Assembly: GCF_002092855.1 (NCBI RefSeq)
Contig: NZ_LVLC01000030.1
Coordinates: 1-64,000 of the forward strand
Length of the DNA: 64,000 nucleotides
Source of the DNA: Campylobacter concisus
Lineage (GTDB): Bacteria > Campylobacterota > Campylobacteria > Campylobacterales > Campylobacteraceae
Direction of reading: 5' to 3'
Shown here in pieces: positions 1-8,632 of the stretch. A model generated the notes under the pieces. That model saw nothing but the letters and a program-made list of their open reading frames with translations, ran no database searches and had not been told where the DNA came from. How positions within the stretch are numbered: position 1 is the first letter of the stretch; each line of letters begins with the position of its first letter. A program made the position numbers and the translations under genes.

Positions 1-79
1 ATTTGTTTGTTACTTTAAAATTTTAAAGTATGTATTTTTATTATTAGGTTTAAGGGTTTAGTTTTTGAAGTATAAATTT

Positions 80-97
80 GGAGAGTTTTTGCTCTCC
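80..97. terminator. Small GGAGAG/CTCTCC hairpin
   Basis: A 6-bp perfect stem with a 6-nt loop lies downstream of the ridA stop codon. There is no strong T run on either side, so it may be a weak terminator for ridA or for a gene beyond the window edge. Confidence 0.3.
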
Positions 98-142
98 ATT
101 ATAATTAAGCATTAAATTATGTGAACTTTTACACAATATCTG

Positions 143-517
143 TTAATAAGCCGCGATAAGCTCTATTTCCACAAGTGCGTCTTTTGGCAAGGTCTTAATA
201 GCTACTGTACTTCTGGCAGGATAAGGCTCTTTAAAAAATTTAGCATACACAGTATTTACTTTAGCAAAATCTCCCATATCTGCTAGAAATATTGTGGTCT
301 TTACAGCATTATCAAAAGTAAGCCCTGCCTCAGCCAAGATATTTTTTAAATTTTCAAGTGATTGCTCAGCTTGGGCCTCTACACTACTACCTGCAAACTC
401 ACCCGCTGGTGTGACACCAAGCTGACCCGAGATAAATAAAAATCCATTTGCGCTAATAGCTTGAGAATATGGCCCAATCGCTTGTGGAGCATTTTTTGTT
501 AAGATTTGTTTTTTCAT
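143..517 (-). CDS. ridA: RidA family reactive intermediate/imine deaminase
   Basis: This 124-aa protein has the usual length of the YjgF/YER057c/UK114 family. It starts with APQAIGPYSQA, has the internal GQLGVTP segment and ends with the family's VEIELIAAY. RidA trimers hydrolyse reactive enamine/imine intermediates made by PLP enzymes such as threonine dehydratase, releasing 2-oxoacids and ammonia in the cytoplasm. The ATG at 517 follows AAAGGAGA at good spacing. It is transcribed away from the neighbour at 614 and appears monocistronic. Confidence 0.95.
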   Translation of the reverse strand: MKKQILTKNAPQAIGPYSQAISANGFLFISGQLGVTPAGEFAGSSVEAQAEQSLENLKNILAEAGLTFDNAVKTTIFLADMGDFAKVNTVYAKFFKEPYPARSTVAIKTLPKDALVEIELIAAY

Positions 518-583
518 ATTTTCTCCTTTTGAAATTTTTTAAAATCCTACTATAAATTTTCTAAATTTTTAGTCTCCAAAAGC

Positions 584-589
584 TATAAT
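584..589 (+). promoter_or_regulatory. Putative sigma70 -10 box (TATAAT)
   Basis: A perfect TATAAT in the context GCTATAATGGGC lies 24 bp before the next start codon. The absence of a conserved -35 box is normal for Campylobacter promoters. Confidence 0.6.
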
Positions 590-613
590 GGGCAAAATTT
601 CAAAAGGATGAAG

Positions 614-1087
614 ATGCAAAATATACTCGCACCAAATGAGTTTTTAGATGATTATGTACTCGGTGCTGAGTTGGCTAAAAACGCCGGCATCTCATCAAAT
701 GCTTATCTTTTTTGGAAAAATGTCATAAGTGCTAAATTTGAAAACTCAAGAATAGTTTTTCTTAGAAAAAATAGCATTCCAGTCAAATTTCAAAACATTA
801 TAAAAACCTGCACACCTTTAAATGGACTTATTCCAACGGGCGTATTTTGCTCTTTTACCTCGCTTGCTCCTTCTCATCTTGTAGCAAAAAATGGCTCTAA
901 GATCTACGAGCTCTTTAAATTTCATGAGATTTGCGGCATCAAATTTATAGACTTGAAGAAATTTTATGATGATTTTAATCTTAGCTATTCTTATAGAATT
1001 TACATTGAAAAGTGTAAATTTTTCTCACCTGCTCCATTTGAAAAACGCATAAAATTAACTGAAACGATGTGTCTTGGATATTATTAA
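614..1087 (+). CDS. Conserved hypothetical protein, 157 aa
   Basis: I do not recognise the family. The product is soluble-looking, with many Phe and Lys residues, no signal peptide and no membrane segment. Two in-frame ATGs exist (608 and 614). The AAAAGGA ribosome binding site is too close to the first and 5 nt from the second, so 614 is preferred. It has its own TATAAT box upstream and a strong hairpin just after the stop, so it is probably a single-gene unit convergent with the fumarase genes. Composition matches the host chromosome. Confidence 0.75.
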   Translation: MQNILAPNEFLDDYVLGAELAKNAGISSNAYLFWKNVISAKFENSRIVFLRKNSIPVKFQNIIKTCTPLNGLIPTGVFCSFTSLAPSHLVAKNGSKIYELFKFHEICGIKFIDLKKFYDDFNLSYSYRIYIEKCKFFSPAPFEKRIKLTETMCLGYY

Positions 1088-1090
1088 AGT

Positions 1091-1112
1091 CCGCTAGCTA
1101 GCTTGCTAGCGG
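1091..1112. terminator. Bidirectional hairpin terminator
   Basis: CCGCTAGC and GCTAGCGG form a perfect 8-bp stem with a 6-nt loop. It sits in the 32-bp gap between convergent genes, so it can serve both. Confidence 0.65.
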
Positions 1113-1119
1113 GATAAAT

Positions 1120-1680
1120 TTATATCTTTTTGTAAGGAGCTTGGCCAACTTCGTAGAAGTTATTGCCCTCGCAGTCAATGGCAACTATTGCTGGGAAATC
1201 CTCAACTGTAAGCCTAGCAACTGCCTCTGGTCCTAGTTCTGGATAAGCTAGCACTTCATATTTTTTGATACTTTGGCTAATGAGCGCTCCGATACCACCG
1301 ATAGCAACCATATAAACACAGCATGATTTTTTCATAGCCTCGACTACTGCGTCACTCCTGTAGCCTTTACCGATCATACCATTTATACCAACTTCATTTA
1401 TCATAGTTGGGGTGTATTTATCCATTCTACCACTTGTTGTTGGGCCTGCTGCGCCGATAGCTTGATTTGGCTTGGCTGGAGTTGGTCCGACATAGTAGAT
1501 AGTCTCACCCTTTAGCTCAACTGGTAGCTTTTCACCACGTGCCAATGTTTCAGTAAGTGCCTTATGTGCAGCGTCACGAGCTGCTATGATAGTGCCTGAT
1601 ATTAGGACATTATCCCCTGCTTTTAGGCTCTTTACCACCTCTTTATCAAATGGTGCTGTTATTCTTTTTACTTCTGACAT
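1120..1680 (-). CDS. Class I fumarate hydratase, beta subunit
   Basis: This 186-aa protein corresponds to the C-terminal (swivelling) domain of iron-sulfur fumarases and tartrate dehydratases. Family features include GDNVLISGTI near the N-terminus, YYVGPTP around residue 63 and the GPTTSGRMD segment near residue 80. With the alpha subunit it interconverts fumarate and L-malate in the TCA cycle, using an oxygen-sensitive [4Fe-4S] cluster. The ATG follows AAGGAGAG and lies 9 bp after the alpha-subunit stop, so the two are co-transcribed. The subunit split is usual in archaea and many anaerobes, while E. coli FumA is a single fused chain. Confidence 0.93.
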   Translation of the reverse strand: MSEVKRITAPFDKEVVKSLKAGDNVLISGTIIAARDAAHKALTETLARGEKLPVELKGETIYYVGPTPAKPNQAIGAAGPTTSGRMDKYTPTMINEVGINGMIGKGYRSDAVVEAMKKSCCVYMVAIGGIGALISQSIKKYEVLAYPELGPEAVARLTVEDFPAIVAIDCEGNNFYEVGQAPYKKI

Positions 1681-1689
1681 TTTCTCTCC

Positions 1690-2535
1690 TTAAAGCTCGG
1701 CATCTGCGTGGCGTGCAGCGTGGCAGTTGATGTTTATAGCAACAGGAAGACCTGCTATGTGGGTTGGATACCACTCGACATTTACTTTAACAGCAGTGGT
1801 GTCACCACCAAGTCCTTGAGGACCAACACCAGTTTTGCAAGCAAGCTCTAGTAGCTCATCTTCTAATTTGGCATATCTTGGATCAGAATTTTTACTATCG
1901 ACTGAACGAACTGCTGCTTCTTTTGCCAAAAGTGCTGCCTTATCCATCGTACCGCCTATGCCAACGCCTATTGTTAGTGGAGGACAGGCATTTGGTCCAG
2001 CGTATTTTACAGCCTCTAAAAAGACTTTTTTTACACCCTCTATACCATCAGCTGGTACAAGCATTTTTAAAACTGATTTATTCTCACTACCAAAACCTTT
2101 TGGAGCTACTTTTATCTTTAGCTTATCTCCTGGTACGATTCTAGTGTGGATGACGGCTGGAGTGTTATTTGTGGTATTTTTTCTCTCAAAAAGTGGCTCA
2201 GCAACGACTGACTTTCTTAAATAGCCTTCAATGTAGCCTTCCGCAATACCCTCATTTATCGCATCTTCAATATATCCACCCTCAATATGCACATCTTGGC
2301 CGATCTGCACAAAAACAACCGTCATACCGGTGTCTTGGCAGATAGGTGCAACGCCCTCTTCCGCAAGCTTAGCGTTTTGTAAAATTTTGCCCAAAATGTC
2401 TTTGCCTAGTGACGAGCTTTCGCTACTTTGAGCCTTTGTAAAAGCAGCCTTTAAATCTGGCGTCACGACATAACAGGCCTGTTTGCAAAGCTTGGCAACG
2501 ACTTCTCTTATATCTTTTACATTTATTATTCTCAT
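1690..2535 (-). CDS. Class I fumarate hydratase, alpha subunit
   Basis: This 281-aa protein is the catalytic iron-sulfur domain of the TtdA/FumA N-terminal family. Probable cluster-ligand cysteines are C66 (PICQDTG), C184 (NACPP) and C233 (LACKTGVGPQG). It is first gene of a two-gene operon with the beta subunit. The alternative function, L-tartrate dehydratase, uses the same fold, but fumarase is the expected activity in a Campylobacter TCA cycle. No truncation is seen. Confidence 0.93.
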   Translation of the reverse strand: MRIINVKDIREVVAKLCKQACYVVTPDLKAAFTKAQSSESSSLGKDILGKILQNAKLAEEGVAPICQDTGMTVVFVQIGQDVHIEGGYIEDAINEGIAEGYIEGYLRKSVVAEPLFERKNTTNNTPAVIHTRIVPGDKLKIKVAPKGFGSENKSVLKMLVPADGIEGVKKVFLEAVKYAGPNACPPLTIGVGIGGTMDKAALLAKEAAVRSVDSKNSDPRYAKLEDELLELACKTGVGPQGLGGDTTAVKVNVEWYPTHIAGLPVAININCHAARHADAEL

Positions 2536-2775
2536 CTTTACTCCTCGTAAAAAACAATTTTTAATTATATTAACTATATTTAAAATTTAAGATTAAATTT
2601 TACTGCTGGATATCTACTCGAAAAATTTATATGAGTTTATTTACTTGACTACAACTAGAAGACTTGTCTAAAACAAATTTAATAAAATAAGCGATGGCGA
2701 AAATTGAGTCTAGAGCATCACAATATTGATAGAAATTTACATAACATGGCTTATTTAAGCCATAAATATATAAAT

Positions 2776-4116
2776 TTAAGACTGAATGCTCTCCTCTTCA
2801 TTTTTTATCTTTTTTCTAACTTTTACACGTGAGATACTGGCTCCATCCATCTTTCTTACTTCGTAGTAGCAGTTTTCATCCTCGATCTTATCACCTACAA
2901 CTGGCAAGCGACCAATTAGATTGAATACATATCCACCGATCGTTACTTGATCTGTCTCTTCGTCAAAGCTTATGCCAAGAACCTCTTCAACACTCTCTAG
3001 ATCATATCTGCCTTGAAATTCGTAAATATTGTCATTTATCTTTTTATAGTGCTGATCAACTTCATCGTGCTCGTCATTAAAATCACCAAGCACCTCTTCC
3101 ATTATATCTTCCATCGTAAGAAGTCCGGCTGTGCCGCCATACTCATCGACTACGAGTGCTGCTGAAATTTGCTCTTTATTCATCATTACAAGCACCTTTG
3201 AGATAGAAAGGCTCTCAGGCACGATGACAAATTTACGAACAATTGAGTCAAAACTCTTCTCTTTATCTTTGCTAAAGTGGAGCTGCAAAATATCTCTAAT
3301 ATGTATCATGCCCAAAATAATATCTTTTGAGCCGTCTATATAAGGAAAGCGAGTATATTTTGATTCAAATACAACTTGCAAATTCTCTTCAAAGCTCTTT
3401 TGTTTATTTATGCAGATCATATCGCGCCTTGGCGTCATGATCTCTTTTGCAACTGTGTCACTAAAATCAACTGCATTTTTAATGATCTCAGTCTCAAAAC
3501 TATCAAGCACGCCGCCCTTTAAGCTCTCGCCAACGATGATTTTTATCTCTTCTTCAGAGTGGGCTAGTTCATTCTCTTTAGCTGGCTGGATGCCTAAAAT
3601 TTTAAGTCCAATGGTCGCTAAAATATCAAAAAGCTTAATTACAGGAGAAAATAGTACCCAGAAAAAGTGAAGTGGACGAGCGATTTTTAACACTGAAGTC
3701 TCGGCCTTTGCGATAGCAACTGACTTTGGCACAAGCTCACCCATTACAACGTGAAGTAACGTAATAAGCGTAAATGCGATCGCAAAACCAACCGTATGAA
3801 CTAAGATATCACTAAAGTTGAAGAAATTTTTAAGTGGAGCTTCTATAAGTCTTGCAACCGCTGGTTCACCGATCCAACCAAGAGCAAGTGAGCTTAGTGT
3901 GATGCCAAGCTGAGTGGCACTAAGATAAGTATCAAGCTTGTTTGACATCTCAAAAGCAAGCTGAGCATTTGGCTTTTTCTCCTTGATAAGCTCTTCAAGT
4001 CTAGACTTACGAACTTTAACAAGAGAAAATTCTGATAAAACAAAAAAGGCATTTAGTAAAATGAATACAATGGCAAGTATTACCATTAAAAGCGAATTAT
4101 CGCTACTGGGGTTCAA
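2776..4116 (-). CDS. CNNM/CBS/CorC-HlyC domain membrane protein
   Basis: This 446-aa protein has the full architecture of the HlyC/CorC (CNNM-like) family: a DUF21/CNNM membrane domain (about residues 1-200, four hydrophobic helices including VMGELVPKS), a CBS pair (about 215-335) and a C-terminal transporter-associated domain (about 350-430). Bacterial members are linked to Mg2+/Co2+ export or tolerance. The haemolysin name is historical. The start is probably TTG at 4116, preceded by AAGGATC. It is a monocistronic unit divergent from the transporter at 4276. Confidence 0.9.
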   Translation of the reverse strand: MNPSSDNSLLMVILAIVFILLNAFFVLSEFSLVKVRKSRLEELIKEKKPNAQLAFEMSNKLDTYLSATQLGITLSSLALGWIGEPAVARLIEAPLKNFFNFSDILVHTVGFAIAFTLITLLHVVMGELVPKSVAIAKAETSVLKIARPLHFFWVLFSPVIKLFDILATIGLKILGIQPAKENELAHSEEEIKIIVGESLKGGVLDSFETEIIKNAVDFSDTVAKEIMTPRRDMICINKQKSFEENLQVVFESKYTRFPYIDGSKDIILGMIHIRDILQLHFSKDKEKSFDSIVRKFVIVPESLSISKVLVMMNKEQISAALVVDEYGGTAGLLTMEDIMEEVLGDFNDEHDEVDQHYKKINDNIYEFQGRYDLESVEEVLGISFDEETDQVTIGGYVFNLIGRLPVVGDKIEDENCYYEVRKMDGASISRVKVRKKIKNEEESIQS

Positions 4117-4275
4117 TTATGATCCTTAAGAGTTAAAAATTTTTGCCTGATTATAGCGAATTTATATTTAGCGGTCAAATTAATCGCGCTCAAAAGTAAC
4201 AACATTTCTTAAATTTAAGATTTATAAAAAGTTCTTAAATCATATTTTGATAACATTATTTTCATCACTAAATTT

Positions 4276-5601
4276 ATGGATTTTACAATGAGCAAAAAGA
4301 ATTTTTCATCGCGTTGGGCATTTATATTGGCCTGTGTTGGATCAGCAGTTGGCATGGCAAATGTCTGGGGCTTTCCTTATAAACTTGGCACAAATGGCGG
4401 TGCAGCGTTTTTACTCATCTATGTTTTTTTCATAGCTCTTTTTTCATATGTTGGTCTAAGTGCGGAGTATGCGATCGGCAGACGCGCAAAAACTGGTACG
4501 CTTGGATCATATAAATATGCTTGGCAAAGTAGAAATTTAGGCGTATTTGGCAGTATTATTGGCTGGCTTCCGCTTGCTGGCTCACTTTGTATAGCCATCG
4601 GCTACGCAGTCATCATCGCCTACGTACTAAAAGCCCTTACTCAGGCGCTTACTGGCTCATTTATGAGCGTTGATACGAATGTTTGGTTTAACTCATTTGC
4701 ACTTCAAGATTACTCAGTCTTGCCTTATCATTTTATCATCGTTGTTGGCACGCTTCTTACACTATTTTTTGGAGCAAAAAGTATCGAAAAAACAAATAAA
4801 ATAATGATGCCACTCTTTTTCGTATTGTTTAGTATCTTGGCTATAAATGTCGCGATGCTACCAAATGCGTTTGATGGGTATAAATTCCTTTTTATCCCTG
4901 ACTTTAGTAAGCTTGCAGACCCAATGGTATGGGTTTCTGCTATGGGTCAAGCCTTTTTCTCGCTCTCTATCACAGGATCTGGCATGATAGTTTATGGAGC
5001 GTACCTTTCAAAAGACGAAGATATCGTTGAAAGTGCTAAAACAACGGCCTTTTTTGATACTATTGCAGCTCTTGTGGCCGCTCTTGTTATGATCCCAGCG
5101 GTATTTGCCTATGCTATGGATCCAGCCGAAGGTCCAAAGCTACTTTTCGTAACGCTTCCAAAAATTTTACAAAATATGATCGGCGGACAAATTTTTGCCA
5201 TTATTTTATTTACAGCTGTTATCTTTGGTGGTATCACATCGCTTCAAAATATGTTTGAAGTAGTCGCCGAGTCACTAATGCATAAATTTCCGCTCCTTAG
5301 TAGATTTTGGACGCTCACGCTACTTTGTGCAGTTTGCTTTGGCATAGGAGCATTTATGGAGCCTATTAGCAGTTGGGGGCCTTGGATGGACTTTGTGTCG
5401 ATCTATATCATTCCAATCGGCGCGGTAATCGGTGCTATTTCTTGGTTCTGGATTATTAAAAAAGATGAAATTTTAGACGAGATAAATTCTGGAGCAAATA
5501 GATCTTATGGTAATTTCTGGTATTTTGTAGGCAAATTTATCTACGTCCCGCTAACATTTTTACTTTGTATTATTGCTGTAAGCAAGGGAATTTCTTTTTA
5601 A
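4276..5601 (+). CDS. Sodium-dependent transporter, NSS/SNF family
   Basis: This 441-aa inner-membrane protein begins with the NSS signature: SRWAFILACVGSAVGMANVW followed by GFPYKLGTNGGAAFLLIYV in TM1. It has about 11 hydrophobic helices, typical of short bacterial NSS members that import amino acids with Na+ (LeuT/TnaT type). The substrate cannot be read from sequence. Two starts are possible, 4276 and 4288; the second has GGAT six bases upstream and removes only four residues. Confidence 0.92.
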   Translation: MDFTMSKKNFSSRWAFILACVGSAVGMANVWGFPYKLGTNGGAAFLLIYVFFIALFSYVGLSAEYAIGRRAKTGTLGSYKYAWQSRNLGVFGSIIGWLPLAGSLCIAIGYAVIIAYVLKALTQALTGSFMSVDTNVWFNSFALQDYSVLPYHFIIVVGTLLTLFFGAKSIEKTNKIMMPLFFVLFSILAINVAMLPNAFDGYKFLFIPDFSKLADPMVWVSAMGQAFFSLSITGSGMIVYGAYLSKDEDIVESAKTTAFFDTIAALVAALVMIPAVFAYAMDPAEGPKLLFVTLPKILQNMIGGQIFAIILFTAVIFGGITSLQNMFEVVAESLMHKFPLLSRFWTLTLLCAVCFGIGAFMEPISSWGPWMDFVSIYIIPIGAVIGAISWFWIIKKDEILDEINSGANRSYGNFWYFVGKFIYVPLTFLLCIIAVSKGISF

Positions 5602-5632
5602 ATTTAGCTCGTCAAAAAATGAGCTAAATTTA
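5600..5632. terminator. Bidirectional hairpin terminator
   Basis: AAATTTAGCTC pairs with GAGCTAAATTT across a 10-nt A-rich loop, followed by an A/T tract on both strands. It fills the 44-bp gap between convergent genes. Confidence 0.75.
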
Positions 5633-5645
5633 AAAATTTTTGAAG

Positions 5646-6095
5646 TTATCTTAGTTTTTTTGTGCCAATATAAGTGGCAAAAATTTCTTGTGAGCCATCT
5701 TTTTTAAATAAAATAACATCGTATTGCTCGGCTTTACTGCCTTGCTCCATACCTTGGCTCTCCATCGGCATGCCAGGCACTGCGATACCAACTACATCTT
5801 TTGGCTTAAGCTCTAGTAGGCGCTTTACCTCATCGGCTGGGACATGACCTTCTATAATATATCCATCGATGATTGCTGTATGGCAGCTTGAAAGCTCTAG
5901 CGGCACGTTAAATTCTTTCTTAACTTTAGCTATATCATCTACTTTTATGACCTCTTCGCTAAATCCAGCCTTCTGCATCGCCTCACCCCAGCTAGTACAA
6001 CATCCACAAGTTGGGCTTTTATAGACCTTCATATCAGCCGCGAACACAAGTGTTGCAAAAAAGCCAAGAGCCAAAAATGCTAATTTTTTCATCAT
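5646..6095 (-). CDS. DUF411 metal-binding (copper-type) periplasmic protein
   Basis: This 149-aa protein has a Sec signal peptide (cleavage near residue 19) and the DUF411 core: VYKSPTCGCC at residues 25-33 (cysteines C30, C32, C33), CHTA, and GHVPADEVKRLL. DUF411 proteins are usually linked to copper handling or resistance. No copper ATPase or regulator is adjacent. The long C-terminal segment contains a Met-rich stretch (GMPMESQGMEQ) that could add copper ligands. Two consecutive ATGs follow AAGGAAA, so the exact start is uncertain by one codon. Confidence 0.85.
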   Translation of the reverse strand: MMKKLAFLALGFFATLVFAADMKVYKSPTCGCCTSWGEAMQKAGFSEEVIKVDDIAKVKKEFNVPLELSSCHTAIIDGYIIEGHVPADEVKRLLELKPKDVVGIAVPGMPMESQGMEQGSKAEQYDVILFKKDGSQEIFATYIGTKKLR

Positions 6096-6168
6096 TTTCC
6101 TTTACGTAAAATTTGCAAAATGATATAGCTCACATTTAAATTTTATATAAATGCTTAATATTGCTTGC

Positions 6169-6174
6169 TATAAT
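6169..6174 (+). promoter_or_regulatory. Putative -10 box (TATAAT)
   Basis: The context GCTATAATTCGCC lies 27 bp before the start of the SbmA/BacA-like gene. Confidence 0.55.
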
Positions 6175-6200
6175 TCGCCAAAATTTATAAAAGGCACTTT

Positions 6201-7169
6201 ATGTTTTCATCATTTTTTAAAGATAAAAAATGGGCACTTTGGGCTTATGGCGGAGCGATATTTATCATCTTACTTCTTGTCTATCAAACACACCTAAATG
6301 TCCGTATAAACGAGTGGTATAAAAATTTCTACGACATCGTACAAAACTCAAAAGATCATGATGTAAGTGAGTTTTGGCGAGAAATTTTTAACTTTATAAA
6401 AATCGCTATGCCTTACGTCGTGACTTACACTGTGATCTCATTTTTTGCTAGCCACTGGGTCTTTCGCTGGAGAGAGGCGATGACATTTAGATATCTAAAA
6501 TTTTGGCAAAACTGCAAAAGCGACATCGAAGGCAGTTCGCAGCGTATTCAAGAAGATGTCTACCGCTTTGCTAAAATAATGGAAAGCCTTGGCGTGCAGG
6601 TTTTAAGGGCGATCATGACGCTAATTGCCTTTATACCAGTGCTTTGGGAGCTAAGCAAGAGCGTGAGTTTACCTTACATCAAAGATATCGAAGGCTCGCT
6701 TGTTTATATTGCTTTAATAATTAGCATCGGTGGTCTTATTATTTCGTGGTTTGTGGGCATTAAACTCCCACATATCGAGTATAACAACCAAAAAGCAGAA
6801 GCGGCGTTTAGAAAAGAGCTAGTTTATGGCGAAGATGATAAGTCTAAATTTTGCCAGCCAAACGTCATGTTAGAGCTTTTTACGGGAGTAAAGTTAAATT
6901 ATTACAAACTATTTTTGCACTATGGCTACTTTAACCTTTGGCTCATCTCTTTTTCACAAATTCTTGTCATCGTGCCTTATATTATCATGGGAAATGGCCT
7001 ATTTAGCGGTGTTATAACGCTTGGTGTACTTATACAAGCTAGCAACGCTTTTTCTCAAGTTAGAGAGAGCTTTAGCGTCTTTATCGACAACTGGACGACA
7101 ATAACAGAGCTAAGATCTGTAAATAAACGTTTGAGAGAGTTTGAGAGAAATATAAACTACAAAGCGTAG
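6201..7169 (+). CDS. SbmA/BacA-like inner-membrane transporter
   Basis: This 322-aa protein has several long hydrophobic helices and family segments such as WALWAYGG, NVRINEWYKNFYD, HWVFRWREAMT and IQEDVYRFAK, followed by ELVYGEDD and the LRSVNKRLREFE tail. SbmA/BacA proteins are ABC-transporter-like membrane domains without an ATPase that import peptide antibiotics and are driven by the proton gradient. It is shorter than E. coli SbmA (about 406 aa) and lacks its N-terminal extension, a form seen in many bacteria. It is preceded by its own TATAAT box and followed by 550 bp of repeats. Confidence 0.87.
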   Translation: MFSSFFKDKKWALWAYGGAIFIILLLVYQTHLNVRINEWYKNFYDIVQNSKDHDVSEFWREIFNFIKIAMPYVVTYTVISFFASHWVFRWREAMTFRYLKFWQNCKSDIEGSSQRIQEDVYRFAKIMESLGVQVLRAIMTLIAFIPVLWELSKSVSLPYIKDIEGSLVYIALIISIGGLIISWFVGIKLPHIEYNNQKAEAAFRKELVYGEDDKSKFCQPNVMLELFTGVKLNYYKLFLHYGYFNLWLISFSQILVIVPYIIMGNGLFSGVITLGVLIQASNAFSQVRESFSVFIDNWTTITELRSVNKRLREFERNINYKA

Positions 7170-7201
7170 GGGTTAAATTTACATACCAAATAAACTCTAG
7201 T

Positions 7202-7319
7202 AAATTTTAAAATTTCATTAGCGAGTAATTTTGGCTCTAAAATTTGAGCTAAGCTATAAGCGAAGCCAAATTTTAGTAGTCAATTCTTGCGAGTGAATGA
7301 GATTTTAAAATTTGCAAAA
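7202..7319. repeat. 118-bp palindromic element, copy 1
   Basis: This unit recurs at 7493-7610 with 3 mismatches that I can count by eye. Each copy is itself a near palindrome: the ends AAATTTTAAAATTTCAT and ATGAGATTTTAAAATTT are inverted, and inner arms CTAAAATTTGAGC and GCCAAATTTTAG pair as well. It has no open reading frame of note. It is probably a small non-autonomous or REP-like repeat; I cannot count its copies in the genome. Confidence 0.8.
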
Positions 7320-7353
7320 TAGCTTTATTAAATTCGTAAATTTCTTTTTATTT

Positions 7354-7407
7354 AAAAGGGAGACAAGGGGACTTGAATTACGAAGCCGTCCCCTTATCCC
7401 CCTTTTT
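7354..7407. repeat. Nested hairpin between the two 118-bp repeats
   Basis: AAGGGGAC (7365-7372) pairs perfectly with GTCCCCTT (7388-7395), and the outer AAAAGGG arm can pair with the CCCCTTTTT at the other end. The T run makes it a plausible rightward terminator for the SbmA/BacA-like gene, or part of the repeat array. Confidence 0.6.
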
Positions 7408-7492
7408 AAATCCCCTAAACCCCTCGCACGTTAGGAGTGGCATGCAATCGTGCTGGCGCACTGCATGCGTTTTATTTTAGAAAATTTCTGAC

Positions 7493-7610
7493 AAATTTTA
7501 AAATTTCATGAACGAGTAATTTCGGCTCTAAAATTTGAGCTAAGCTATAAGCGAAGCCAAATTTTAGTAGTCAATTCTTGCGAGTGAATGAGATTTTAAA
7601 ATTTGCAAAA
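7493..7610. repeat. 118-bp palindromic element, copy 2
   Basis: Direct repeat of 7202-7319 at a fixed offset of 291 bp. Differences cluster in the left part (CATTAGCG against CATGAACG, and TTTGG against TTCGG). The right 80 bp look identical. Confidence 0.8.
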
Positions 7611-7684
7611 AAGCAAATTACTATTTTTGATATCACAAAAATTAAATTTCTCTCATCGTTTAACAATGTATATCCAACTCAGGC

Positions 7685-7690
7685 TATAAT
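7685..7690 (+). promoter_or_regulatory. Putative -10 box (TATAAT)
   Basis: The context GGCTATAATACGC lies 31 bp before the M48 protease start. Confidence 0.55.
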
Positions 7691-7720
7691 ACGCAAAATT
7701 TTAGTCCAAAAAGAATAAAA

Positions 7721-8524
7721 ATGAAAAAATTTTTACTTACATTGTTAGCGACTAGTTTGCTCTTTACTGGCTGCTCAAGCGTTACAAAAGCGGGCGTTGT
7801 TGGTGCTGATCGTAAGCAATTTATGTTAGTCTCATCAGAAGCTATGGAGCAAAGCTCAGCCCAAGCCTATGTCAAGACGCTAACAGCTGCTAGAAGCAAA
7901 GGCGAGCTAAATGTTGATCCGATCCTTACAAAAAGAGTTCAAGATATCGCTAAAAGACTCATCGCCCAAACTGGTGTTTTTAGAGATGACGCTCTAAAAT
8001 GGAAGTGGCAAGTAAATGTCATTAATGAAGATACGCTAAATGCTTGGTGTATGCCAGGTGGCAGGATAGTCGTTTATAGTGGCATCATAAAAAGGCTAAA
8101 TTTAACAGATGCGCAGCTAGCTGCGGTCATGGGGCACGAGATCGCACACGCTCTTAGGGAGCACAGCAGAGAACAAGCAAGTGCTGATCAGATGAAAAGC
8201 ATAGGCATCTTTGCAATAGCCACAGCTACTGGCCTTGGCGATCTTGGAGCTAATGCTCTAAATTTAGCTAGCGAATACACCATATCTCTGCCGTTTTCTC
8301 GCTCGCATGAGACTGAAGCCGATCACATCGGTACTGAGCTAATGGCAAGAGCCGGATACGATCCAAAAGAAGCAGTCGAAGTCTGGGTAAAAATGAGCAA
8401 GATAAGTGGTGGAAAGGTGCCTGAAATTTTAAGCACTCACCCATCAAACGAGAGCAGGATAAAAGATCTAAAAGAGATCGCAGCAAAGCTTGAGCCGATC
8501 TATCAAGCAGCCAAAAAAGGCTAG
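7721..8524 (+). CDS. M48 family metalloprotease, lipoprotein
   Basis: This 267-aa protein has a lipoprotein signal with a lipobox ending at C18 (LLFTGC), placing it at the periplasmic face of a membrane. The zinc site HEIAH is at residues 139-143, and a third ligand is probably the glutamate of ETEAD near 199. The family includes E. coli LoiP/YcaL and BepA, which degrade or help fold outer-membrane proteins. A TATAAT box precedes it and a hairpin follows, so it is its own transcription unit. Confidence 0.92.
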   Translation: MKKFLLTLLATSLLFTGCSSVTKAGVVGADRKQFMLVSSEAMEQSSAQAYVKTLTAARSKGELNVDPILTKRVQDIAKRLIAQTGVFRDDALKWKWQVNVINEDTLNAWCMPGGRIVVYSGIIKRLNLTDAQLAAVMGHEIAHALREHSREQASADQMKSIGIFAIATATGLGDLGANALNLASEYTISLPFSRSHETEADHIGTELMARAGYDPKEAVEVWVKMSKISGGKVPEILSTHPSNESRIKDLKEIAAKLEPIYQAAKKG

Positions 8525-8532
8525 GCTTCAAA

Positions 8533-8567
8533 AAATTTGAGCGATCTTGAAATAGTTGCTCAAATTT
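8533..8567 (+). terminator. Hairpin terminator of the M48 gene
   Basis: AAATTTGAGC (8533-8542) pairs with GCTCAAATTT (8558-8567), immediately after the stop codon. Confidence 0.55.
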
Positions 8568-8632
8568 ATAACTAGTACATTTTAAAAAACTACGACTGCT
8601 GATATTCGGCTAGTTAGCAAGAGTCTTGGTTT

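Noticed and set aside
1835-2224. Long open frames opposite the fumarase genes
   Set aside because: They are antisense shadows of strongly conserved fumarase codons, with no ribosome site and low-complexity Ser/Leu translations.
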